Source: Acidobacteriaceae bacterium
Lineage (GTDB): Bacteria; Acidobacteriota; Terriglobia; Terriglobales; Acidobacteriaceae
Direction: 5' to 3'
Assembly (NCBI GenBank): GCA_030040395.1
Contig: JASHTU010000107.1
Location: 1 to 8,112, forward strand
Length of the DNA stretch: 8,112 bases
Every line of letters starts with the position of its first letter. The first letter of the stretch is position 1. Positions 1-6,594 of this stretch are shown piece by piece. Under the pieces are notes generated by a model. That model did no database searches and was not told the DNA's origin. It saw nothing but the letters and a program-made list of their open reading frames with translations. The position numbers were made by a program, and so were the translations under genes.

Positions 1-254
1 ACATCGCCCGGCCTCATCTCCTCGACGGGGCCGCCTTGGCGCTGCACCCAGCCGCAGCCCGCGGTGATGATGAGAGTTTGTCCGAGAGGGTGAGTGTGCC
101 AGGCAGTCCGCGCGCCGGGCTCGAAGGTTACGGTAGCGCACTGAACGAGCGCCGGATCGGGCGCTCGAAAGAGCGGATCGATGCGGACCACGCCGGTGAA
201 CCACTCAGACGGTCCCTTTTGGGAAGGCTGCAAGCCTGCTCTTATGATCTCCAT
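1..254 (-). CDS. Small cupin-domain protein, partial (C-terminus outside window)
   Basis: This reads leftward from an ATG at 254-252 and is open to the edge, giving 84 complete residues. The start is preceded by a purine-rich GGGGGA about 8 nt upstream. The protein opens [20 protein letters not shown] and continues with a 'VRIDPLF-APDPA' stretch typical of short cupins annotated as quercetin-dioxygenase-like or carboxymuconolactone-decarboxylase-associated. Cupin motif 1 is clear around residues 46-66: [14 protein letters not shown] followed by a hydrophobic strand and glycine. The metal-ligand histidines are H53 and H55, and glutamine Q59 stands where glutamate is usual. The second cupin motif, with the last histidine, would lie beyond the edge. 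There is no signal peptide, so it is probably cytosolic. The family fold is well supported, but substrate and reaction cannot be told. It is divergent from the GH30 gene and may share its upstream region without sharing its function. Confidence 0.86.
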   Translation of the reverse strand, partial: MEIIRAGLQPSQKGPSEWFTGVVRIDPLFRAPDPALVQCATVTFEPGARTAWHTHPLGQTLIITAGCGWVQRQGGPVEEMRPGD

Positions 255-294
255 ATGGTTTCCCCCACTTTACATCTGGGTCTTTCCTGTCGCG

Positions 295-323
295 ATGATG
301 GTTGCCTGAGGCGTGATGGTCAA
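295..323 (-). promoter_or_regulatory. Candidate promoter of the cupin gene
   Basis: On the minus strand TTGACC (323-318) is followed after 17 nt by CATCAT (300-295), a 5/6 and a 4/6 match to sigma-70 consensus boxes. It would start transcription near 288, giving a leader of about 34 nt before the cupin ATG at 254. This is a motif match only; such pairs arise by chance fairly often. Confidence 0.3.
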
Positions 324-441
324 GTTCCGCACGGGGCGAATCATTCCCCGTAAGCGTGCAACGAGTAAGGGAATGCGAACTTGGCCAGGCGCCGTGGGAA
401 GGGTGTTCGCCGGCCCGACCCGCGAGCCGGAGACAAACTCC

Positions 442-471
442 TTGACAAGCTCGACCGGGCTGTGTTGTGAT
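442..471 (+). promoter_or_regulatory. Candidate sigma-70 promoter of the GH30 gene
   Basis: A perfect -35 box TTGACA (442-447) is followed after 18 nt by TGTGAT (466-471), a 4/6 match to TATAAT. Transcription would begin near 478, leaving a leader of roughly 115 nt. Both operator-like palindromes (513-522 and 558-567) would lie downstream of that start, a position suited to repression. The -10 box is weak, so confidence is limited. Confidence 0.42.
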
Positions 472-512
472 CGTTGGCTGTTTGCAGTCAAGACGCGTTT
501 TTCTCCTTGTAA

Positions 513-522
513 CAATCGTTTG
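513..522. promoter_or_regulatory. Operator-like palindrome 1 (LacI-type, CAATCGTTTG)
   Basis: CAATCGTTTG is palindromic around a central CG apart from the two variable positions, and the symmetry extends one more pair (A512/T523). It has the AANCGNTT core common to LacI-family operators, where the hinge-helix leucine inserts at the central CpG. It has the same CAANCGNTTG form as the site at 558-567, with centres 45 bp apart. A LacI-family regulator is encoded at 5437-6501. Assignment to that regulator is inference. Confidence 0.5.
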
Positions 523-557
523 TCTTTGGCGATTGCCGGAGAATTCGGCGTCCGGGA

Positions 558-567
558 CAAACGCTTG
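558..567. promoter_or_regulatory. Operator-like palindrome 2 (LacI-type, CAAACGCTTG)
   Basis: CAAACGCTTG is the second copy of the CAANCGNTTG pattern. It ends 25 nt before the GH30 ATG and 13 nt before its ribosome binding site. By eye these are the only two decamers of this pattern in the window. A protein bound here would block transcription from the candidate promoter at 442-471 by roadblock or by looping to palindrome 1. Confidence 0.5.
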
Positions 568-592
568 CGCCATCGGCAAAGGAGAAAAGCTC

Positions 593-2002
593 ATGCATTC
601 CAGCCGCGTTTATCTTTTCTTGACCGCAGCCCTGATTCTTTCATCCCTTGCCGCGCGAGCGCAAAGCGCGCCTGAGGCCCGATTTTGGCTGACGACAGCG
701 GATCGCTCCGCGGTGCTTGCGCCGCAAGCCGCGCCGTTGCATTTTGCGGAGTCCGCAAATCAGCTTCCCGCGATTCAAGTGAACGATATGGAGCAGTACC
801 AGTCCATCGAGGGCTTTGGTTTTGCTTTGACGGGCGGGAGCGCGCAACTGCTCATGCGCATGACGCCGGAACGGAGAAATGAGCTGCTAAAGGAATTGTT
901 TGCGCCGCAGGGCGACGGCATTCACGTCAGCTATCTGCGGGTCAGCATCGGATCCTCCGACATGAACGATCACGTGTATTCCTACGACGATATGCCGCCT
1001 GGAGAAGCCGATCCTAACCTCAAGAAGTTCAGCCTGGACCCCGACCGCGCCGACGTGATTCCGGTTTTGAAAGAGATTCTAACCATCAATCCCAACATCG
1101 CGATCCTGGGTTCGCCCTGGTCGGCTCCGGCGTGGATGAAGACCAACGACGAGGTGAAGGGAGGCCATCTCAAGTCCGAGTATGATGACGCCTACGCGCA
1201 GTATTTCGTGAAATACATCGAGGGCATGAAGGCGGAAGGGATCACGATTAACGCCATCACGGTCCAGAACGAGCCGCTGAACCCGAAGAATACGCCGAGC
1301 ATGGCGATGTTCGCGGCCGAGGAAGACGCTTTTATCGGCAAGCATCTCGGACCGGCCTTTCGGGAGGCCGGAATCAAGACCGAAATCCAGGTCTACGACC
1401 ACAATCCCGATGTTCCCTCCTATCCTTTGTCGATCCTTGGCGACCCTGAGGCCGGCAAGTATGTCACGGGCACGGCCTTTCATCTCTACGGCGGGGATAG
1501 CGGCGAATTCACCAAGGTGCACGAGGCGTATCCCAACAGGAACATTTACATGACGGAGCAGTCGATTACTCAGGATCCCGGCGCGGAGACGCTGGACATC
1601 GCCGAGCCGGTAAGCCGGGTGCTGATTGGGTCAACGCGGAACTGGAGCCGGAATGTGCTGCTCTGGAACCTAGCTGCCGATCCCCGGTTTGGACCGCACA
1701 CCAATAATGGCGGGTGCACTATGTGCGCGGGCGCGATCACACTCGATGGCGACCGGGCGGTTTTCAATGTGGCGTACTATGCTCTGGCGCATTTTTCCAA
1801 GTTTGTAAGCCCAGGGTCGGTGCACATCGGGTCAGGCGAACTGGAGCAATTGCCGACCGCGGCGTTTCTCACTCCGGAGGGCAAAGTGGTGTTAGTGGCG
1901 GCCAATACCGGTAACTTCGCGACTGGGTTTGACATTGTCTATCACGGAAAGAGCGTGTCCACGACTCTGCCTCCGGAGTCGGTGGGAACCTATGTGTGGT
2001 GA
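593..2002 (+). CDS. Secreted glycoside hydrolase family 30 (glucosylceramidase-like)
   Basis: A 469-residue enzyme expected to cleave beta-glycosidic bonds by the retaining mechanism of GH30, outside the cytoplasm. The start at 593 is chosen because GGAGAA (581-586) lies 6 nt upstream and a clean signal peptide follows (residues 1-23, cleavage after ARA before Q24). Family landmarks in order: SIEGFGFALTGG (71-82), IGSSDMND near 119, GSPWSAPAWMK (173-183), acid/base E227 in VQNEP, nucleophile E322 in YMTEQS, LLWNLA (356-361), and a C-terminal beta-sandwich ending in GTYVW as GH30 proteins usually do. Length is normal and both catalytic glutamates are present. C375 and C378 form a close CTMC pair. 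The overall pattern fits the glucosylceramidase / beta-glucosidase / beta-1,6-glucanase branch rather than GH30 xylanases, but the substrate cannot be fixed. It stands alone in transcription direction after the cupin, with operator-like sites before it. Confidence 0.93.
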   Translation: MHSSRVYLFLTAALILSSLAARAQSAPEARFWLTTADRSAVLAPQAAPLHFAESANQLPAIQVNDMEQYQSIEGFGFALTGGSAQLLMRMTPERRNELLKELFAPQGDGIHVSYLRVSIGSSDMNDHVYSYDDMPPGEADPNLKKFSLDPDRADVIPVLKEILTINPNIAILGSPWSAPAWMKTNDEVKGGHLKSEYDDAYAQYFVKYIEGMKAEGITINAITVQNEPLNPKNTPSMAMFAAEEDAFIGKHLGPAFREAGIKTEIQVYDHNPDVPSYPLSILGDPEAGKYVTGTAFHLYGGDSGEFTKVHEAYPNRNIYMTEQSITQDPGAETLDIAEPVSRVLIGSTRNWSRNVLLWNLAADPRFGPHTNNGGCTMCAGAITLDGDRAVFNVAYYALAHFSKFVSPGSVHIGSGELEQLPTAAFLTPEGKVVLVAANTGNFATGFDIVYHGKSVSTTLPPESVGTYVW

Positions 2003-2113
2003 GATTGGTGCCGAAACGGCAACGCTAAGCGTGAATAAGGAGTTCCCGTGATCGGGCGGAGCCTGGAGCGCGCGCAGCAGCTTCTAACTTAACCAACGCA
2101 TAGCGATCACAGA

Positions 2114-2133
2114 GGCGGCGATTCGTCGCCGTC
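2114..2133 (+). terminator. Strong stem-loop after GH30 (UUCG loop, no U-tract)
   Basis: Bases 2114-2121 pair with 2126-2133 over 8 bp (one G-U) around a TTCG loop. It lies 111 nt after the GH30 stop and before the TPR promoter, where a transcript end would be expected. No T-run follows, so it may be a processing or 3'-stabilising structure rather than an intrinsic terminator. Two small hairpins lie nearer the stop: TGCCG-AAA-CGGCA (2009-2021) and ACGC-TAA-GCGT (2022-2032). Confidence 0.35.
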
Positions 2134-2177
2134 CGTGCGATTGAATAGGCCGGCGCGCCGATTGCGCCAGTATTCTC

Positions 2178-2183
2178 TATAAT
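2178..2183 (+). promoter_or_regulatory. Perfect -10 box (TATAAT) directly before the TPR gene
   Basis: TATAAT matches the sigma-70 -10 consensus exactly and ends 10 nt before the ATG at 2194. A start site 6-8 nt downstream would leave a leader of only about 3-5 nt. No good -35 box is found at the usual distance; that space holds a perfect 10-bp palindrome, CGGCGCGCCG (2151-2160). TTGAAT at 2141-2146 is too far away (31 nt). Confidence 0.5.
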
Positions 2184-2193
2184 TCCGACTTGT

Positions 2194-3390
2194 ATGCACT
2201 CCAGGGCTCCAGGATACTTCGGATGCGCGATTCCGCTTCTAGCGGCCGGGCTGTGCCTGGCGCAGGCGGGCGCCGGAAAGCAAGCGGAGTTTGCCGCCCA
2301 CAGCCGCAAGGCGGAAACGTATCTGCGCGAGAATCGGCCCGACCTGGCTATTCCCGAGCTGCAGGCGGCGGCGGCGATTGATCCCGAGGACGTCGAGACG
2401 CAAGGTAACCTGGGTGTCCTGTTGTTCTTTCAAGGCAAAGCGGCCGAAGCCATTCCGCACCTGCGCGTCGCGGTTAAAAAGCAGCCGTCGCTGGCTAAGA
2501 TTCAGGGCATCCTGGGAATCGCGGAACTGCGCACCCAGATGATGGAGGAGGGGCGTGCGGATCTGGAGACTGCTTTTCCGTCGATCGCGGACGGTAAATT
2601 CAAAATCCAGGTAGGACTGGAGCTGGTGGGATCGTATACCCAGACGGGCGAACTGGACCGGGCCGCGGCGGTGCTGGCGCAGTTGAAGAAAGCGGCGCCC
2701 GATAGTCTCGAGGTGCTCTATGCGGAATATCGGACTTACTCCGATCTCACTGCGGAGGCGCGGCTGACGCTATCGCTGGTGGGGCCGGATTCCGCGCAGA
2801 TGCATCAGTTATTGGCGCATGAGGCGATAAGGGAAGGCAACACTAACCGCGCCATTGCCGAGTATCGCAAGGCGATTGCCATTGATCCGCGGCTGCCGGG
2901 CGTTCATTATGAACTGGCCGAGCTTTTGAATACGGCGTCGGATCCGGCCATCAAAAAGGAGGCCGTCGAGGAGTATCGAATCGCCCTGCAGCAGAATCCC
3001 CAGGATGAGAAGGCGATTCTCAGTCTGGCGGATATCGCCGCGCAGAACGGAGACGAGCAGCAGGCGTACCAGGATTACTCGAAGGCGGCGGAGTTACAGC
3101 CGGGGGACGCAGACGCAAAGCTGGGGCTGGCCAAGACGCTGATCGCGATGAACGAGGACCAGAAGGCCCTGCCGCTGCTCGAGGACGCGGTGAAGCTGGA
3201 GCCGACCGATCCCAGCGCGCACTATCGTCTCAGCACGCTCTATCGAAAGATGGGGCGGGTAGACGACGCCCGGCGTGAAGTGGAGCTATACAAGCAATAT
3301 AAGGATATGAAAGACAAACTTCGCGCGGTATATAAGGGTCTGCTCATCCAGCCGAAAGAAATCCGCGCGGACGATCAGGATGGAAAATGA
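2194..3390 (+). CDS. Secreted tetratricopeptide repeat (TPR) protein
   Basis: A 398-residue exported protein built almost wholly of TPRs. Residues 1 to about 25 form a signal peptide with a hydrophobic core (IPLLAAGLCLAQA). C21 is preceded by leucine, so there is no proper lipobox. TPR-like helix pairs run from about 33 to 372: the first two (33-66, 67-100) and those from about 203 onward are clear, and those between 101 and 200 are degenerate. The C-terminal tail is charged. Stretches such as LRENRPDLAIPELQ, GNLGVLLFFQGKA and HYRLSTLYRKMGR resemble a TPR family I associate with acidobacteria and with neighbouring CRTAC1 genes. TPRs bind other proteins, and the partner may be the overlapping propeller protein downstream. 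The ATG has no Shine-Dalgarno sequence; see the TATAAT box at 2178-2183. Function is unknown. Confidence 0.9.
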   Translation: MHSRAPGYFGCAIPLLAAGLCLAQAGAGKQAEFAAHSRKAETYLRENRPDLAIPELQAAAAIDPEDVETQGNLGVLLFFQGKAAEAIPHLRVAVKKQPSLAKIQGILGIAELRTQMMEEGRADLETAFPSIADGKFKIQVGLELVGSYTQTGELDRAAAVLAQLKKAAPDSLEVLYAEYRTYSDLTAEARLTLSLVGPDSAQMHQLLAHEAIREGNTNRAIAEYRKAIAIDPRLPGVHYELAELLNTASDPAIKKEAVEEYRIALQQNPQDEKAILSLADIAAQNGDEQQAYQDYSKAAELQPGDADAKLGLAKTLIAMNEDQKALPLLEDAVKLEPTDPSAHYRLSTLYRKMGRVDDARREVELYKQYKDMKDKLRAVYKGLLIQPKEIRADDQDGK

Positions 3391-5224
3391 TTCCCGAAAA
3401 CGAAGCAGCGCGCATCCATCTTCGAAATGGCGCGCGGTTTGGCGCTTAGGGCGTATGGCCGTTTGCGGCCTGTATCTTGCCAGCGCAGCCGGGGCGCAGA
3501 CTGGAATGGGGACACCCACTCCGCTTTCCGCCGCGGAGCGGCAAAAGGCGGAAGCGGAGCGGCGCGCCACCAGCCCACTGCCTAACTATCCGAAGTTAGT
3601 CGACATAACGGGGCTAACCGGCATTCATTTCGAGCACTTATCCAGCCCCGAAGCAAGATTCATCGCGGAATCGATGAGCGGAGGAGTGGCGATCATCGAT
3701 TACGACGGCGACGGTTGGCCCGATCTCTACTTTACGAATGCGCAAAGCGTGCAAATGGCGCTCCACGGAGTGAAGGCGCGGAGCGCTCTGTTCCATAACA
3801 ACCGGGACGGCACCTTCACGGATGTAACCGACCGGGCCGGAGTCGGCTATCCCTGCTGGGCGATGGGCGCGTCGGTGGGAGACTATAACAACGACGGCCG
3901 GCCGGATTTGCTGGTGACCTGCCTCGACGGAGTGGTGCTCTACCGAAACAACGGCGACGGGACATTTACCGATGTAACCAAAAGCAGCGGGCTAGGCGGC
4001 GACCACGGGTGGGCGACAGGAGCGGCGTTCGGCGACTACGACAGCGACGGTTGGGCGGATCTGTTTGTCTCCCATTATGTTGATTTTCACCTGGACAAGC
4101 TGCCCAGGTTCGGCTCGATTCCCTCATGCAAATACATGGGAATCGATGTGCAATGCGGCCCGCGCGGGCTGAAGGGGCTTCCCGACAATCTTTACCATAA
4201 CAACGGCGACGGAACGTTTACCGATGTGTCGAAGAAGGCCGGGGTTGACGATCCGGAAGGCCGCTATGGCCTGACCGCGCTCTGGTCAGACTTCAACAAT
4301 GACGGCAAGCTGGATCTGTTTGTGGCCAATGACGGCGAGGCGAACTACCTTTACCAGGGCGACGGCGCCGGGAACTTCGAAGATGTGGCGTTGCTGGCCG
4401 GTGTCGCGGCCAACGAGGATGGAGTCGAGCAGGCCAACATGGGAGTCGCCGCGGGCGACTTTCTGCACACTGGCCTCATGTCCTTGTTAATCTCGCATTT
4501 CGACGTGGAGTACGCCGCCCTTTATCGCAACGACGGGGGTATGAATTTCACCGATGTCTCCATCGCTTCGGGTATTGCGAGAGGAACGCAAGGTTCTGTG
4601 GGGTGGGGCGATGGCTTCGTGGATTTTGCCAACAGCGGTTGGGACGATTATTTCTTGGCCACCGGGCACGTGTACCCGCAGGTGGACGATCTGCACCTGC
4701 AAACGAAATTTCGCGAGCCGAAACTGCTTTTTCTGAATCAACGCGACGGAACTTTCAGGAATGTCAGCAGGCAAGTGGGAGAGGCAATCCAGGTCCCGCA
4801 AGTGAGCCGCGGAGTCGCCTTCGGGGACCTGTTTAACGACGGCAGAATTGAGGCCGTGGTGGAAAACCTGGTTGGCGAGCCCATGATTCTCCGCCCCGTA
4901 GGCGGCCCGAGAAACCATTGGATCAGCTTTCAACTGGAAGGCGTAAAGAGCAATCGCGCGGCGTTGAATGCGCGGGTCAGGGCGACGGCGGGCGATCTGG
5001 TGCAGCTTGGCGAAGTGCGTAGCGGCGGAAGTTACCTGTCGCAGAACGACCTGCGCATACATTTTGGATTGGGCAGCCACGACATTTTGGATCGCGCGGA
5101 AATCCTTTGGCCGGATGGGGCCAAGGAATCGCTCACGCATCTGGCTGCCGACCGCTTCTACACGGTTCGGGAAGGACAAGGGATAATAGCCGTTCAGCTT
5201 CCGGCGCAGGTCAAACTGCCATAG
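3380..5224 (+). CDS. Secreted CRTAC1-type protein: FG-GAP/VCBS propeller plus ASPIC/UnbV domain
   Basis: This 614-residue protein starts at an ATG that overlaps the TPR gene's end by 11 nt, which suggests translational coupling and a shared transcript. A long basic n-region leads to a signal peptide core at 26-39 (MAVCGLYLASAAGA, cut before Q40). The body is a beta-propeller of FG-GAP/VCBS units, each pairing a Ca2+-loop motif with an 'NNGDGTFTDV' strand. Intact DxDxDG-type loops begin at D107, D168, D219 and D304. Those at D360, D415 and D483 are altered. The insert with C250 and C259 (SCKYMG...QCGPRGLKG) is characteristic of this family. Residues about 524-597 form the ASPIC/UnbV domain (EVRSGGSYLSQNDLRIHFGLG, then ILWPDG). 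The structure suggests a calcium-bound extracellular or periplasmic binding protein; ligand and role are unknown. An alternative start at M26 (3455) would shorten the n-region but has no better ribosome site. Confidence 0.92.
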   Translation: MENDSRKRSSAHPSSKWRAVWRLGRMAVCGLYLASAAGAQTGMGTPTPLSAAERQKAEAERRATSPLPNYPKLVDITGLTGIHFEHLSSPEARFIAESMSGGVAIIDYDGDGWPDLYFTNAQSVQMALHGVKARSALFHNNRDGTFTDVTDRAGVGYPCWAMGASVGDYNNDGRPDLLVTCLDGVVLYRNNGDGTFTDVTKSSGLGGDHGWATGAAFGDYDSDGWADLFVSHYVDFHLDKLPRFGSIPSCKYMGIDVQCGPRGLKGLPDNLYHNNGDGTFTDVSKKAGVDDPEGRYGLTALWSDFNNDGKLDLFVANDGEANYLYQGDGAGNFEDVALLAGVAANEDGVEQANMGVAAGDFLHTGLMSLLISHFDVEYAALYRNDGGMNFTDVSIASGIARGTQGSVGWGDGFVDFANSGWDDYFLATGHVYPQVDDLHLQTKFREPKLLFLNQRDGTFRNVSRQVGEAIQVPQVSRGVAFGDLFNDGRIEAVVENLVGEPMILRPVGGPRNHWISFQLEGVKSNRAALNARVRATAGDLVQLGEVRSGGSYLSQNDLRIHFGLGSHDILDRAEILWPDGAKESLTHLAADRFYTVREGQGIIAVQLPAQVKLP

Positions 5225-5324
5225 CAAAGCCGGGTTGGCAAGCGGTGATGGGGCGAGGCTCGTGAAAGCTCGGGGGCCGGCGGCGGGCAACGAAGATGGG
5301 TATGGAGTTTGCATCATGAGAGCG

Positions 5325-5345
5325 CCGCAAAAGCGATTTTTGCGG
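5325..5345. promoter_or_regulatory. Perfect 8-bp inverted repeat before lacI-type gene (operator or terminator)
   Basis: CCGCAAAA (5325-5332) and TTTTGCGG (5338-5345) are exact inverted copies around a GCGAT loop. A T6 run follows at 5358-5363, about 12 nt after the stem, which is too far for a classic terminator. The centre also contains AAAAGCGATTTT, an AANCGNTT match like the GH30-upstream palindromes, so it may instead be an autoregulatory operator about 100 bp before the LacI start. The sequence alone does not decide between the two readings. Confidence 0.45.
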
Positions 5346-5389
5346 GGATTTTCGCTGTTTTTTGAGTGGAATGAGCGTTGCCATCAAGG

Positions 5390-5395
5390 TAAAAT
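5390..5395 (+). promoter_or_regulatory. Candidate -10 box for the LacI-family gene
   Basis: TAAAAT is a 5/6 match to TATAAT. It would start transcription near 5402, which fits a translation start at 5437 but not the earlier in-frame starts at 5362 (TTG) or 5371 (ATG). The -35 position holds only a 3/6 match (TGGAAT, 5367-5372), so the promoter is weak or activator-dependent. Confidence 0.33.
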
Positions 5396-5436
5396 TAACG
5401 TGGCGGCAACAGCGACCGAAGCGTAGAGATGCCTCA

Positions 5437-6501
5437 ATGAACAAACCCAGCACCGGTGGGCGAAGCGGCCATCAAGCCCGGCCGGCCACTCATAAGCCAG
5501 CCAGTTTGAAGCAACTGGCTGAACACCTGGGGCTAAATCCAGCGACCATTTCCGTAGTCCTCAACAATGTTCCAGGGCGGTCGATCCCACAAGCCACCCG
5601 GGATCGCATCAAGGCCGCGGCCAAGCAACTGAATTACCAGCCAAACCTGCTGGCGCGCTCCTTGCGCAGCCGACGGACGCTGACCATCGGCATCCTGGTT
5701 CCTGAGTTGGGAGACGGCTATCACACGCAGGTGATGAGCGGAATCGGCGATCAACTTATCAAGGCGGGTTACTTCTATTTCACCGCACATCACCGGCACA
5801 AGAAGAGTCTTATCGAAGAGTACACGCGCATGCTCATCGGGCGCGGCGCACAGGGCATCATCGCGCTTGATACACAACTGGAACATCCGCTTGGAGTGCC
5901 TGTGGTGGCTGTAGCCGGTCATCGTCACATCGAGGGCGTGACCAACGTTCTGCTCGACCACCATCACGCCGCGGAGCTTGTTCTGAACCACCTTTACTCC
6001 CTGGGGCACCGGGAGATTGCTTTCATGCGCGGGCAGCCGTTCAGTTCGGATTCGGAGGAGCGCTGGAAAGGATTGATGGAGGTGGCGCAAAGACTGGGGC
6101 TGGAAATAAAGCCCGAACTCGTTGTCGGCCTCGATCGCGATATGACTTCGCCTGAACTCGGCTATCCCGTGGTGCAACAACTGCTGGCAACCAATCAGCC
6201 GTTCACGGCGTTGGTTGCATTCAACGACTTCTCGGCGATGGGAGCCATCCGAGCTTTGCAGGACGTCAAACTGCGCGTCCCGGAGGATGTTTCCGTCATC
6301 GGCTTCGATAACATCAAGGTAGCCGCATTCACCATGCCGCGCCTTACCACGATTAACCAGCCGCTCGAAGAGATTGGCAGAATCGCTACCCAGAGCCTTC
6401 TTGACCGGATCCATAACACGATGCCGCCCCGCGACGAAATTACCGTGGAGCCGCAACTCGTGATACGCGATTCGACCGGCCCGGCAAGGGACAAGCCGTA
6501 A
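5437..6501 (+). CDS. LacI-family transcriptional regulator
   Basis: A 354-residue cytosolic DNA-binding regulator of normal length. Residues 23-43 form the helix-turn-helix (SLKQLAEHLGLNPATISVVL), and the hinge helix follows at about 69-77 (PNLLARSLR). L76 aligns with the LacI leucine that wedges into the operator's central base step. The sugar-binding-protein-like sensor domain starts near 82 (LTIGILVPELGDGYH) and has the family hallmarks FNDFSAMGAI (262-271), VPEDVSVIGFDNI (281-293) and LTTINQPLEEIG (303-314). The recognition-helix position matching LacI R22 is valine (V40), common in LacI relatives I associate with acidobacteria. The start at 5437 gives a short N-tail and lies behind the candidate -10 at 5390; its ribosome site (AGAGA) is weak. 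The effector is probably a sugar, but which is unknown. The likely local targets are the GH30 gene and itself. Confidence 0.93.
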   Translation: MNKPSTGGRSGHQARPATHKPASLKQLAEHLGLNPATISVVLNNVPGRSIPQATRDRIKAAAKQLNYQPNLLARSLRSRRTLTIGILVPELGDGYHTQVMSGIGDQLIKAGYFYFTAHHRHKKSLIEEYTRMLIGRGAQGIIALDTQLEHPLGVPVVAVAGHRHIEGVTNVLLDHHHAAELVLNHLYSLGHREIAFMRGQPFSSDSEERWKGLMEVAQRLGLEIKPELVVGLDRDMTSPELGYPVVQQLLATNQPFTALVAFNDFSAMGAIRALQDVKLRVPEDVSVIGFDNIKVAAFTMPRLTTINQPLEEIGRIATQSLLDRIHNTMPPRDEITVEPQLVIRDSTGPARDKP

Positions 6502-6555
6502 GGAATCCCAGAGCTGCGGCGTCGCGTCCGCCCCGACATAGGCTTAACATGACTG

Positions 6556-6594
6556 AAGGGCGCAAGGGCGCCTGCGGGACAAATGCGCCCCTTG
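6556..6594 (+). repeat. Tandem 8-bp repeat with inverted partner, after lacI-type gene
   Basis: AAGGGCGC occurs twice in direct tandem (6556-6563 and 6564-6571). Its near-complement GCGCCCCTT (6585-6593, one extra C) lies 13 nt on. Either copy can pair with the partner, giving a GC-rich stem with one bulged base. There is no T-run, so it is not a textbook terminator. It sits 55 nt past the LacI stop and about 80 nt before the next start. Confidence 0.45.

Larger units (their letters stand above)
255..592. other. Divergent intergenic region between cupin and GH30 genes
   Basis: These 338 bp separate the two divergently read genes. I see one candidate promoter in each direction, two operator-like palindromes near the GH30 side, and a loose inverted repeat (CATTCCC 342-348 with GGGAATG 369-375, 20-nt loop). 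An open frame from a GTG at 467 reads into GH30, but its first 42 residues look like leader DNA: the signal peptide and a good ribosome binding site belong to the ATG at 593. No further gene or RNA is recognisable. Confidence 0.7.

Noticed and set aside
342..375. CATTCCC / GGGAATG inverted repeat in the divergent region
   Set aside because: A 7-bp arm with a 20-nt loop is weak, and no T-run or second copy was seen.
467..592. Extended GH30 start at GTG 467 (42 extra residues)
   Set aside because: The extra stretch overlaps the promoter and operator region, lacks family similarity, and would bury the signal peptide. The ATG at 593 has GGAGAA 6 nt upstream.
2224..2256. Possible lipobox at C21 of the TPR protein
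   Set aside because: The residue before the cysteine is leucine, not Gly/Ala/Ser, so lipoprotein processing is not supported.
4487..5317. Antisense open frame of 276 codons opposite the propeller gene
   Set aside because: It mirrors a strongly supported gene. Its translation is rich in Arg, His and Gln with no recognisable domain, as usual for shadow frames in GC-rich DNA.
5533..6456. Antisense open frame of 307 codons opposite the LacI-family gene
   Set aside because: It lies fully within the LacI coding sequence, and its product shows no motif.
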